Below are positions 12,413-23,479 of a DNA stretch of 64,000 nt, one piece after another. Where the stretch lies: the NCBI RefSeq assembly GCF_014529535.1, contig NW_023503456.1, positions 2,368,133 through 2,432,132 on the forward strand. Reading direction: 5' to 3'. The position numbers were made by a program, and so were the translations under genes. The DNA is from Bradysia coprophila. Taxonomy: Eukaryota > Arthropoda > Insecta > Diptera > Sciaridae. Numbering within the stretch: position 1 is the first letter of the stretch; each line of letters opens with the position of its first letter. The notes beneath the pieces are model-generated. The model was not told where the DNA came from. It did no database searches and worked only from the letters and a program-made list of their open reading frames with translations.

Positions 12413-12671
12413 TCACAAGGGATTACGAACCAGGGCTGTAAACTTTGCGGAGATATACATACACACAACATTATCTATTACTAAATGTCTACTACAGCCT
12501 TCATACGAACACGTTTGAAATCAAATATGTTTAATTACCTTTTTTGAATTTAGAGTGGTTCTATGTGGCCTATTCTCCCCGCTATGCGGAGTTTTCATTT
12601 GCATTGTGCGAAAATTACTTCAAAATGTGTAGATGTTGCAAAATAGTGTCCATCACTGCCAGATTCCGAAG

Positions 12672-13398
12672 CACGGGCGTTTTTAAGCTTTTTGAGTTTT
12701 TACACACTTTTTTTCTATCAATTCCTAGACTCTTACTTTCCGAAAAAGTGTGTATAATACCTTTTTGCAATTACACACTTTTTCATTTTTTAGAGCAAAA
12801 TGTGTAATGATTACACACTCGTAGACTGAAGAGTGTATAATTATTACACATTTAACGCAGCTCCAAATTTACTCCTTACTATGTACTTGAAATCACAAAT
12901 TCAGCGTCGAACGTGGCTTCGCTTTTATCTTTCGTTGCTTTTCACAAAAGGAGCACTCACACAATGCGCTAAGAATCTGTTTGCGAATTGGAACGGCTTG
13001 TTCCATTTTTTCGTCTTCGGACGATGATGATTTCTTCGATGTATTGAGCGTCTGGATACTTTTTTACTCTTAGCTCTACCCAATTGTTCAATTTTCTCTT
13101 CATTCTTTCGAAAAGACTTGCAGTAATGTACAGAAAATATTAAAAGAGCGAAGTAAGGTTCGAGTGTCTCATTTGAAATTAAAAAATATTAATTATCAGT
13201 TAAATGGATTAAGCTCATAAAGCTTCGTTTGGAATGAAGCCTCAGTTTTTTTGGCAATAAGTCGATTGTTTACATTTTTTATTAGGCATAGTGTGTAATT
13301 TTACACACTTTTACTACGAACAAAAAAGTGTGTAAAATACACACTTTCAAAAAGTTTTTACACACAATGTGTAAAATACACGCTTAAAAAAGCCCGTG
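12672..13398. mobile_element. hAT-type MITE with 8-bp target duplication
   Basis: The 727-bp element begins CACGGGCGTTTTTAAGC and ends GCTTAAAAAAGCCCGTG. It is flanked on both sides by TTCCGAAG, an exact 8-bp duplication that fits the hAT preference nTnnnnAn. There is no transposase. Both sub-terminal regions carry multiple TTACACACTTTT-type words (12700-12860 and 13290-13380), which could be transposase-binding arrays. Confidence 0.85.
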
Positions 13399-13406
13399 TT
13401 CCGAAG

Positions 13407-15334
13407 GGAGCACTGTAGTGTTCTACCCTGTTTTCTATTACACTTCAATGCTCAAATCAGCAAAAAATGCACTTTGTTGTTCAAATTGTTCCATTTGACT
13501 CGGTATGGAAAGGTAAAGTTGCACTTTCTTCAGTCCCAGCAGCAACTTTTCACAAAAATTTTTGTGTCTGGCCATTTTCAGAGATAATGAAAGCATCTGA
13601 TTTTTTTCCCGACTGCTTCACATCTATAACATTCCCCCCTGATAACACCAAATATTTTCCGATCAGTGAAAACGTCTCGTTTGGATTAAAATGTGAAATT
13701 TTTACACTCACTCACAGACGAATGTAGTAAGTTTTCACGCAACAGTTTCGCGCTTTTCTAGCATTGGACTTTTTCGGTTGGTCAGACATTTAGAAAAACA
13801 GTGGCCATCAAATATCATGGGCAAGAAAAATGTGTACTTCGGGCTGACCTTTGTGCAATGAAGTGATGTATACGTCCGGTATATTCATTTCTACTTTCTA
13901 GTCACTCTGAAGGTGTTTCCTACTTTCGGGTGCAGCGTATTTCTGAGCCAATATTTCATTGGGTGCAGCGCTACATAGAATTGATGGAATATGGTGCACA
14001 TGATGAATGCTAGAAAAGTATGTCAACACTGCTATATTGAAGTGAACATGCATAGGTATGTTGCTTCAGTAAGATTGAGAATTCTTTACCGGGAAATCCC
14101 AGCATTTTTACCGTGAAATTTGGTCGAATTTTAGTGGATATGGATACCGGGAAATCGGATTTGGAAATCGATAAAAAACATTATTTGCACACGCGTAGAA
14201 CATGCACTTGGGTTCCGTGTGTGCGTTTTGTGGATTTTGCATTTCACCTAGTTTAGGTCGATTCAGCCAGGCAACCTTTTTATGCCAAATTTTCCATAGC
14301 TCAAAGAATCATTGCTTTTAATTAAAAAAGCGTTTACAATCGAAAGAGAATTTAATTTTTTTTCTTTTTTTTCAGTGTTAGAGTGATGGAACACTGACGA
14401 AGCTGGTTTCATCTCAGCAGACATCATTTGAATAGGAAAGAGACAAAATAAAACATTTAATTTATCAAAACTAAACTATTTAAAATGCTACACCGTTCAA
14501 CCAATTTTGATAATCTGAAAATCCGTTAAAAAAAATCATCTCGTGGACATAGACGTAAACCGGTTACTAAAAGCAGTAACGAAAAACAAACAAATTTATA
14601 TAAAATTAAGCGCTGCGTTGTTGCAACATAATTAAAAAAAAAAAAAAAACAAAAACAAAAACATAAAAACGGATAATCTAAATTGATCTCATCCACACAT
14701 TATATAGTAGCAATCGACAACAGATTCCTTTTTCGAAATTTTAAATTTTAACAAAAACAAAAAAAAAATGAAACGCAAAAATTTAGTATAAATCAATTGT
14801 AAAGGCGGCATTTTACTAAAAAAAATATTTAAAAAAAAGCAACCAGTTGATCATGATGACGATGTAAATAGAGATTAAAAAGTTATTGATTAAACAAATA
14901 AAAAATTAAATAAAAATAATTTAAATGGAAAGGAAAAACAGAATTTTATTAGTTAAGGTTTGATTACAGTGATGATGAAAAAACACAGAAAACAAATCGC
15001 GCTATTAAACAAAAGAAAAAAACAAAAATAGGAAAAAAGAATTCTTTAATAAAAAGATTATGACAAATTGTTGATGCAATCAAGTGTTTTACTTTGTATC
15101 CGGCAACTGGAGACATCGCTAGGCCACCTTACCGAATACGACCTATCCCAGTGAGAGGTGCGGGAAATTTGCAAAAGTAGGAAACATACAGTTCAAAGAC
15201 GTTGAATGATCAGAGTGGTGACCAGAATTACGTTTACAACTATCAGGCCTCTCACTCTAAATTTTTTTTTTCACTTTTATTCACAATAAAACTAAAAGAT
15301 TAAACGATTAAAAACACATAAAAATATCACAATT
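13407..15334. other. Intergenic stretch downstream of slmb, very A-rich end
   Basis: No gene supported. From 14560 to 15065 the plus strand is strongly A-rich with many A tracts and several AATAAA words. This could be a distant slmb 3' UTR end or an insertion scar. Nothing decides between them here. Confidence 0.4.
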
Positions 15335-17035
15335 ATCATGTCCGGAGCGAGAGCGGAGGACTTGACGCAGTCTAACTTCCAAAAAAAGAACGAAGAAAAT
15401 TTTTTGAGACGCGGCAACTATCATGTCCGGAGCGATAGCGGAGGACTTGACGCAGTCTACCTTCCAAAAAAAAGAACGAAGAAATTTTTTTGAGACGCGG
15501 CAACTATGTATAGGCGAGAATTTAAGTTTCTTTCCTTTGGCCTGTATCACCACAAATCCTATTCTATCTTATTCTCGCTTCAAATACGAGCAAAACGAGC
15601 TATCACTCGACTATGTAGCTTTAAAATTACCGGAGATACATCGTTTTGAAATTGGTCACTTTTCATAGAAAATGCATCAAATTGACTTTTTCCAAACAAT
15701 CAAAATCTTTCAACTTACTCTGTATGTTTCTATCTATCTATCGACGGTCGATCTCGGAAACTAGTCAGCCAATCTCCATGAAATTTTGCAGGAACCTCAG
15801 GGTGGACATAAAAATGAAAATGTGATACGCCATTACCCCAGGAAAAACCAGAATTTTGTTTTATTGGCCTCGAAGTGGTTTCTGAGTGTGGTTTTCGAGG
15901 GTCGGGAACGCGTTTTCAGCTGTAGCTTAGCTGTATTGAAACCTACAGAGGTGTGCGACCCATCAAATGAAACGTATTCGGAACACAATTCGAACAAAAA
16001 AATAATTAAAAACATCGGGTCAGATTCGTTTGAGCTAGAGTGAATAGAGTGACCAAATTTTGAGCTACTAGAGCGTAGGATGAAAGGACTAATATTTTTG
16101 CGATTATGAGAGATAGAGAGTTACTTTCTTTGGCAAAGTCTCAGAGTTTTACGAGTAGAACAGAGGGGCATATGTGAAAAATGTCGAAAGTTGGAAATGG
16201 GTGGGTCAATTGGGGTTTTGGAGATATATCTTGAATGGTGGCAGATAGAGAATTACTTGCGTCAAATTTTCAAATTTCGTCAAATTTTCGAATTTCGTCA
16301 AATTTTCGAATTTCGTCAAATTTTCGAATTTCGTCAAATTTTCAAATTTCGTCAAATTTCGTCAAATTTTCGAATTTCGTCAAATTTCGTCAAATTTTCG
16401 AAATTCGTCAAATTTTCGAATTTCGTCAAATTTTCAAATTTCGTCAAATTTTCGAATTTCGTCAAATTTTTGAATTAAAACTGTAAACTGTTATAAAAAG
16501 TAGTGTTGACTACACTTCTAAAACGACTGATATCCCAACAAAAATCTCTTCGAGAAAAGTGTGACGCAGTCTTTGAAATACAATTTCTAAAATGAATGAT
16601 ATCGCTAGAGTTGACGCTTTCAGCTTCGTTACGCGAAAATTAAATTTTACTCCCAATTTTAGTTCAAACAAGCTGGCTTAGTTTTTCTCATCATCTGCCA
16701 AATAATTTTTACCAAAAAAAAATTTGACTGGAAACAACCAAAATTTTACCAAAAATCTGCGTCGCATGTGGCAGATAAATTTTCTTGCAGGTCTGTTCCT
16801 GAACATCTGCCACTTTGCAACGCAGATTTTTTTGGTATAATTTTGGTTGGTTTTTGGTAAAAATTATTTGGCAGATGATGAGAAAAACTAAGCCAGCTTG
16901 TTTGAACTAAAATTGGGAGTAAAATTTAATTTTCGCGTAACGAAGCTGAAAGCGTCAGCTCTAGCGATATCATTCATTTTAGAAATTGTATTTCAAAGAC
17001 TGCGTCACACTTTTCTCGAAGAGATTTTTGTTGGG
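15335..17035 (+). mobile_element. Composite repeat family E, copy 1
   Basis: This element of about 1.7 kb matches 39753-41453 in the same orientation along nearly its whole length. Order: a leader starting ATCATGTCCGGAGCG, present twice in tandem here (85-bp unit, 15335-15505); about 700 bp of shared unique sequence; an 18-bp tandem array; then a fold-back of about 500 bp (16534-17035) whose ends are CCCAACAAAAATCTCTTCG and its inverse. The right boundary is the fold-back end, because flanks diverge there between copies. No protein is encoded. I could not fit it to a named superfamily. Confidence 0.75.
16255..16478. repeat. 18-bp minisatellite inside family E
   Basis: Unit TTCGTCAAATTTTCGAAT, about 12 imperfect copies, with some shortened units near 16350-16395. 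Open frames across it (SNFVKF or RQIFEF repeats) are a side effect of the 18-bp period. Confidence 0.9.
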
Positions 17036-17127
17036 ATCGTCAATTCCAAAAGTGTCCCGAAGGTGGCCATAAGTTTACCGAGTTTTTGCAAAAAAATTGA
17101 AGTGTCTGGACCAGCAGAACCAAAGGA

Positions 17128-17880
17128 TTAGAAAGCCAGCGGCGTGAAGATATATGGATTTTTGAGGTCGGTGTAGTTGTTATGCTTATCACGTTCTGCA
17201 TTGTCAGCTACCGATCCACTACGTACCGAACTCCATCTCAAATAACTTGGGGCGACCGTATCAACCACTGTAACGTCCCACACCAATGATTTGCCATGAC
17301 TCCAAGGGTAAAAAGTAAGTCCGTCTGGTCGTTTTCCATCACGGCGAGAAAGTCCAGGCGGCTCCAGCTTACCTGGAAAACCAGCTGATGCGAATGCCGA
17401 TAGGAAAATTCTGTTGAGAGTCGGAGTACTTCCCTTTGGATAGATTACACGACAGGGCATGATGACCGTTCGACTCGACAATTCCACTACAAACACACAT
17501 ATGATCCTCGCAGACTTTATTACCCAATCTCAACGCCACTGCGATTATGGCTGAGTCATTATCCAGTAGGAGGCCCAGTTGATGTGATGGTACCGCTTGC
17601 AGCCACTTTGAAGATGTTTTAGTTGATGACGCAAGAAGTCTAGCACGATCAGTCGGACCACTGGATGACAGAAGCTCGTTGTGGATATGGTTAACACGCA
17701 AAAAATCCCACTCTGCTTGATCCATCTTTTGATTCGATTCGGTCGGATTCTTTAATGGAAAAAACGCCAATTTTGCTAGCTAATCTTCTCCACACTAAAG
17801 CAATGGCAATCGGCCTAATATCGCCATTAATATACCACCGCAATAACGACCACAAATGTGTTAGCTTTAAGAGCAATTGA
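17128..17880 (-). pseudogene. Non-LTR retrotransposon C-terminal fragment
   Basis: Three overlapping minus-strand frames, read in order from 17876 down, together match the C-terminal end of an invertebrate LINE polyprotein. Landmarks are RPIAIALVWRRLASK, the segment SSKWLQAVPSHQLGLLLD, a Cys/His knuckle (CVCSGIVESNGHHALSC), and GKRPDGLTFYPW followed by VWDVTVVDTVAPSYL. At least two frameshifts separate them, and no reverse-transcriptase core is present. It is a dead, 5'-truncated copy. The family cannot be named from this end alone. Confidence 0.75.
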
Positions 17881-17979
17881 CGCTTTGTATATTTGTAGTC
17901 TACATTTAGGCGGGAAAATATTCGTTTTTTGATTATTTATTTGGACCAAATTTTTTTTCGTTTAAAGTAAGACCATTAA

Positions 17980-18158
17980 AGCACGTAAAATTGTGTTACT
18001 TTCAAAGGAACAATGGTTAACGAGTCATAACTTAAACCACTTGGAGAAACCTTTGCAGATTACATAAATTTACACAATCTGCAAAGGTTTCTCCAAGTGG
18101 GATAAGTTATGATTCGCTAACCAATTTTTCCTTCAAAAGTAACGCATTTTTGCCCTTG
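17980..18158. repeat. Inverted-repeat element of about 180 bp
   Basis: The central palindrome (CCACTTGGAGAAACCTTTGC and its inverse) is separated by about 30 bp. Complementarity continues outward through GGTTAACGAGTCATAACTT and AAGTTATGATTCGCTAACC to AAAGTAACNC ends. Non-coding MITE-like unit. Confidence 0.7.
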
Positions 18159-18591
18159 ACATAGATCCATTGACGTTCTCGCCGAATCAATTTGAAGAAT
18201 CGAAACTTCTAAAATTATAATTAAAATTTTGGAAAAGCTTCTTCTGACAATTCATTGACAAGATGGCAAGTAATGATCGGAGAATCTATCACCGTGAAAT
18301 TAGAAAACGTCAAACCACGGATGGTAGTGTTCCATGGGTGGTCCGATAAAATAACTTGAATCGAGTAACCTTTTGAATCGGGATTGGCCATGGGTATTTA
18401 CCCATCGAAGAATCGGTTGCCTTATCAAATAAAATTTAGGGTACGATGGCGTGAGGAAATGCAGAGGCAATTTGCGGAACATTTTCCCGATACTTCGAAT
18501 TTCGGGATAAGTAGCACAGAGTCCGAGTGTGATTGACTCTTTGTAACAATTTCCGAAAATTCAAAGAGATTTTACTATTAGAAATATTCCA

Positions 18592-18597
18592 TTTATT
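18592..18597 (-). terminator. Poly(A) signal of the aldo-keto reductase gene
   Basis: AATAAA on the minus strand, 28 bases beyond the stop codon. A very short 3' UTR is implied. Confidence 0.55.
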
Positions 18598-18624
18598 CGA
18601 TCAAATCGTCACCAGACACACACT

Positions 18625-20020
18625 CTAGAATTCGATTTTGGTTGGGCAATATTTGTGGTCGATTGTTGTACCTTCTCTGGAAAACGGTGACGTCGTTTTG
18701 ACGCCAATGTCAAACGTTTCCAGTACAGCCACTTCTTCCTCAGTCAGTGTGAAATCGAAAATCTCAATGTTCTCCTTCATGCGTTGCTTGTTCGATGACT
18801 TCGGGATCAGAACCACACCCAATTGATACTTGGAAAATTTCAAAGGAAAATTATCTTCGCCGAAAGTGCAGTCGCTTTCGCAATTCAACATACCAAATAG
18901 CGAAGAACGACCTGTGCTCCGGTCTTTCCGTATTTTTCACCGATGGCAATAACTCTTGGATCCAAAAACGCCAGCTTCGGAGCATTCGGGAATAGATCGG
19001 CTGCATAGGGACGGCCTAATGGACTGTATCCGGTTATGACGATATCGCGATCCTTACAGAATTTCGTTAACTTCTTCTGTGCGATACTGGGTCCGACCTC
19101 AATTTGATTAGTCACCGGCTTCACGGAACAATTGGCCAATAAGCGATCAATTTGTTCGCTGTTAAAATTAGACACTCCAATGCTGCGCACCAGGCCGGTA
19201 TCAAGTAATTTTTCCATAGCATTGTAAGTGTCTATATAGTCCACTTCACTACATGAACAAAATGGTTCCCATGAACTGGTTGGCCGAATAATAAATGGAA
19301 ACCAAAATTACTTGAAACTCAAAGTTCCGTCTTCATTTTTCGGGAATAGATCTTCCTCAGAGTCTCCGCGGTACTCGAAACCCGTTGGGAAGTGCATCAA
19401 ATACAGATCAATGTAATCGAGTCCTAACTTAGAATGGGAATTGCGAAAGGCCATTTCCACTTTATCTGGTTCATGGTACGTATTCCACAGCTAAGACATG
19501 GAAAGTGCTTTATGTTACAAGTTCAAGATTATTGTCATGACCGAACCAAAGTTCTGCATACCTTTGTGACAACGAAAACATCCTCACGTTTAATAGCACC
19601 TTCAGCAATCTTAGCCCGTATACCGTCACCCACTTGCTTCTCATTGCCATACAAATGAGCCGTATCAAAGTGCCGGTAACCGACGTCAATAGCATCCCTT
19701 ATCGTTTGTACACCGATATCTTCGCGGGCCTAATAATATGAAGGGATACTTATAGCGGTTTGCTTCAGTTTTGTTGAGGCCGTCCATAAAGGACTTCCGC
19801 GACTTTTCTGGAATTTCAGACCCCACCTCCACCCTTGTCCGCACTTTTTCACTACTCAAATGTATGGCGGTCACACTTTGGCGAACCAACCTCTATCCAA
19901 CCCTATAGTGCGGACGTCCTTTATGGACGGCCCCTGATTAGACTCGCTTACAAACATCGTTCCAAGGCCAAAAGCTGGCATTTCGTAACCATTGTTCAAT
20001 TTAAGTTTTTCTACAGCCAT
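18625..20020 (-). CDS. Aldo-keto reductase (AKR1-like)
   Basis: This is a cytosolic NADPH-dependent carbonyl reductase of the aldose/aldehyde reductase type. Exons in coding order: 20020-19952, 19729-19562, 19490-19312, 19248-18894 and 18828-18625. All borders are GT/AG, phases agree, total 324 residues, normal for the family. The N-terminus KLNNGYEMPAFGLGT is the first strand of the barrel. The catalytic tetrad is intact: Asp45 and Tyr50 in YRHFDTAHLYGNE, Lys79 in VVTKLW, His112 in DLYLMHFP. Also present are GLVRSIGVSNFNSEQ, GYSPLGRP and the cofactor motif LIPKSSNKQRMKEN. The protein ends IEF like insect members. Resemblance is to Drosophila aldehyde reductases such as CG6084/CG10638. Substrate cannot be inferred. 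Intron 1 contains a MITE. Confidence 0.93.
19777..19934. mobile_element. MITE in intron 1 of the aldo-keto reductase gene
   Basis: The ends are inverted copies: GGCCGTCCATAAAGGAC on the left and GTCCTTTATGGACGGCC on the right. The element is about 158 bp. Intron 1 is 221 bp; without the element it would be about 63 bp, matching the other introns of this gene (65, 71 and 63 bp). The target duplication is not clear, so the exact ends are approximate. Confidence 0.75.
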
Positions 20021-20834
20021 CGTGCACGATCAGAAAAAAACACTTGACAAAATCTTCTGATAATGACAGGCTTGACGTATTCACCAGATTCACCATCATA
20101 AAGTTTATACGAAAAATTGTGAACAAAAAAAAATATAAAAAAGCGAGGTAAATTTCGAAAAACGTGGCTGATAAACGCATGTCTCAAGGGGTAGCTTCTG
20201 TAGCTTTTTATGTCAAAGTATCTGTTCTGCACTCCCTGTTTTTCTACTATTAAAAACCACTGTAAAAAACATAACAATCAAAGGCATAGGTGAGGCGGTA
20301 ATACAACAGAAAGTGGGCAGTCAGCCAAAAATAGTCGGCATTTTTAACACTCGTAAAACAGAATATATGTGTACTTTGCCTGCTGACGTGAATTTGAATG
20401 CGATGTGAATCGTGAATTCGATTCTTCAATGAAGGAAACGAATATTTCGAAAATCGGTTTAGAACTACCGACGTTATCGCCCCATCAAAAGTAGGCAAAC
20501 GTTCCGAGACCATCAATCCGATATTCAGTCCATCTACAAACTCTACCACAAAAATGTTATTCTTCTCGTCGATTCAATGCATCAAAAAACCAGACAAAAA
20601 CTATCTAGAGATTACTCCCCAGACCATTAAGTCAGTCAATGTCCATCTATTATTGCTCGTCGATTGTAACCAAATTTTTGAAAATCAGTCCAGAATTACT
20701 TAAGTTATCGTGCAATCGTGCGTTACATCAACGCACCTCGTTTTTCCGTTTTTCGACAACCGATGTTTCATGAAAGGGAACTTCAAGATGTATTTTCTAA
20801 CGTAAGAACGTTGACTTCACAGTCAGGGAAATTA
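20021..20834. other. Intergenic stretch upstream of the aldo-keto reductase gene
   Basis: Contains the upstream region of the minus-strand reductase. No other gene recognised, and no promoter motif stands out. Confidence 0.4.
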
Positions 20835-21003
20835 GTCTTAGGCCGAAAAATCACGAGCCCTTTTGCATTGATGGAATCGACAATTATGCTGCGTTGTTTT
20901 CCATTGAAATTCGATATTCACCACGGGCTAAACAATGGAAAACGTAGCATAATTGTCGATCCCATCAATGCAAAATTACTCATGTGCTTTCGGCCTGATA
21001 GGT
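20835..21003. repeat. Inverted-repeat MITE, family D, copy 2
   Basis: TTTTGCATTGATGGAATCG and CGATCCCATCAATGCAAAA are inverted partners. Complementarity continues inward through CAATTATGCTGCGTTGTTTTC and outward to GGCCGAAA/TTTCGGCC. A diverged relative lies at 12275-12412. Confidence 0.75.
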
Positions 21004-21185
21004 AATACCATAATGGTCTCAATGTGTAGTCCTCGGCTTGTAGCTTCTTCATTTCGCTTATACAGCTCCAGTAACACATAAAAACTTTTGTAACAACTCT
21101 GACAGACAAACCACTCCATTTGCAACTTTTTTAATTTACGTGCAACACTTCGCAACTCTTTTTCTGTGCAACTTGTCTTTCGTAT

Positions 21186-21745
21186 GGAGGGATTCTTTTG
21201 AAAAACAGCCTACCGAAATCGAACGCATTTTCCAGTGGACTTTTTTACATGTGCCTAGAAAGGTATTCGACCCTAGAAGCCAAAACCACTTTCAAAAAAA
21301 TTCTTCCAAGTTTGTGTGGCTAGTGAAAGGTGATCAAAGACCGAAAACTTGCACTTTTCTTACAAAAATTTCTCCAGTTACACGAGCCGTACAGGGTCGT
21401 GTGGGGTGTCATTAGAAAGGTAATCACATGTACTATTGAGCCGAATAGGGACTCATTGGGTTTAAAATTGATCGACACTGAATTATGTGCAGTTGAAGTT
21501 TTCAACCGAAGACTTACACTGTTCCTTACACTGTTCTTACTGAAATTTCTCGAGGTAAACAAAACGTGCATGGTCGCGTGGGGTATCATTTGAAAGGTAA
21601 TTCAATGTGCTTTTGGGCCAAGTAAGATCTTATGAAGTTCAGATGCAACTATGATGAAATATGTACACCTAAACATTTCAACTTCTATTTCATCGTAGAT
21701 GCATCCAAACCACATAAGACCCTATTAGGGAAGGGTAAAAAATGA
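21186..21745 (+). repeat. Half copy of fold-back family C
   Basis: Runs from the terminal motif GAGGGATTCTTTTGAAAA through the whole left arm (AAAGGTATTCGACCC onward) and just past the central hairpin (GATGAAATA, TATTTCATC). It then stops at CCCTATTA; the right arm is missing. The shared part is closely similar to 53185-53650. Confidence 0.8.
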
Positions 21746-21779
21746 AAACATTTTCATACAAAATACTACTCTATTTGGC

Positions 21780-22115
21780 AGGTGCAAAATAGAATTGAAT
21801 GCCGGCAAGTGCAAAATAATGACGATCTCCCGTAAACAGCGCCCGGCCCTTGCCGATTATCATATAAATGGTCAGCCACTCAAGCGAGTAAATAACGTGA
21901 AAGACCTCTGTGTAATTTACAGAGACATCTTTTCATTTGACGCACACTACGAGCTATCATCGAACAAAGGACACTCCATGTTATCTTTCGTCAAACGCCA
22001 ATGTTTCGGGCGTTTCAACTCCGACACTGCAAAAATGCTTTATAACTCAGTCGTGCGATTTCACCTAGAATTCGCCTGCCCGGTTCGGTCACCCCGGCGC
22101 GATGTTCACATCTAA
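21780..22115 (+). pseudogene. Non-LTR retrotransposon fragment, Jockey/CR1-like
   Basis: About 110 residues in one frame match the region just after the reverse-transcriptase palm and thumb: a LNAGKCKIMTISRK-like block, HINGQPLKRVNNVKDLCV, a histidine-containing HYEL segment, MLSFVKRQCF and YNSVVRFHLEFACPV. There is no catalytic motif and no continuation on either side. It begins right where the neighbouring fold-back half copy ends. Confidence 0.7.
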
Positions 22116-23028
22116 ACGTTTGAAAGCGTAGAAAGGCAGTTTGTTTTGTACGCCAACGCCGACCGATACATCGCTTCGAATGATGGATCCCGCTAAATTT
22201 CACTAAATTCTAAAAAAATCTTCTTGCAAAGAAAATGATATCGCCCAAAACCACTTACAGTGGAGGTGTGACGCAAGTCCTTTTATCCACTTGCAGAAGA
22301 ACTGATATCGGCGGGGGTGACGCTTACAGCTTCGACTCGCAAAAAGAAAAGCAAAAAATTTACCAAAAAAATTCTAGAAAAAAAAATTACCAAAAACATT
22401 TTGCGTCACAAGTGGCAGTACGGTGTTCCTGAACCAAATTTAAACAAAAAATTTTGCACCTCTGATTTCTCTTTTTATTTCTTTTTTTTTGGGTCATAAC
22501 AAACAACTTTTGTTCGAGGGGTAGATTGGCGCAGCGGGCGTTTTTCGAAAAAAATTGCGAAAACATCATCTGAAGTCCATTATTTGGCCGTTTCCAGCAC
22601 TTTTAATAGCTGTTGTGGGCTAAATGACTTATTATATAAATTTTGGTAAGTCATCTGATCATTGAAAGTGATCCAGAATACTGTCAACTAGTTACAAGAA
22701 CTTAATGTGCCACTAGATGTGATAATTAGGATGGGATTCTTCGATATATGTGAACAGCGCTCCAACATTTCGAAGTAGCCGTACGTAACATCATTGTAGG
22801 ACCAATCAGAGTTCAATATGACTACAGTTTCCTAATGTTAGTAACTTTTCGATGTCTTCGAGGTATATAAGAGCGATTCTCTATTTAAATTTTATGTTTT
22901 TCGTTACGACAGTGTCGGCTTTGGTGGTTTCGGTTTCACGGAGGTCCCTTAACTTAGCTACATTTTTTCTATAGTGTTGCAATATTGGACAAAAAGACGA
23001 CTAGATAACATCACAATAGTATTTTTCG
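22116..23028. other. Intergenic stretch
   Basis: No gene. The segment 22225-22340 contains ATGATATCG, GTGACGC and TACAGCTTCG words that resemble parts of the family E fold-back arms, suggesting a distant relative of that element. Confidence 0.4.
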
Positions 23029-23405
23029 TACCAAGCCAGGAAATGACGATTTTTTCAGCACCAGTCCTAAGTTTTCCTTATGAGCGAAGCGAGTAAGGAA
23101 AATTAGGACGTGTGCTGAAAAAATCCATTTCCTGTCGAGGTACGAACAACGTTTTGTGCATCGGACAACTGAAATAGACAAAACACATCAATTTACTTGA
23201 AAACATACACACTTCACATTCACCATATTCAATTTAATCAATCGTATAGTCATAGAAAAATTCATGTAATTCTTTTCCCGCACTATAAATCGTAAAGAAA
23301 TGAAGTTTTTTCCCGCACGATATATAGTTCGGGAAAAACTGACATTTCTTAATGAAAAATCATGGCAAAATAGGTCGTATATCAGTTGTCGGATGCACAA
23401 AATGT
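23029..23405. repeat. Two adjacent inverted-repeat units
   Basis: At 23029-23147 a hairpin pairs CGTACC with GGTACG, AGGAAATG with CATTTCCT, and GATTTTTTCAGCAC with GTGCTGAAAAAATC, around a GCGAAGCGAG centre. At 23150-23405 a second unit has ends TTTTGTGCATCGGACAACTG and its near-exact inverse CAGTTGTCGGATGCACAAAA. Both are non-coding. Confidence 0.7.
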
Positions 23406-23479
23406 TTTAATATATTCGGTATGGCTAGAAGCATGTATGGCAAAAAAAACGTCAATCAAATCTTCAAAAAATATAAGTG

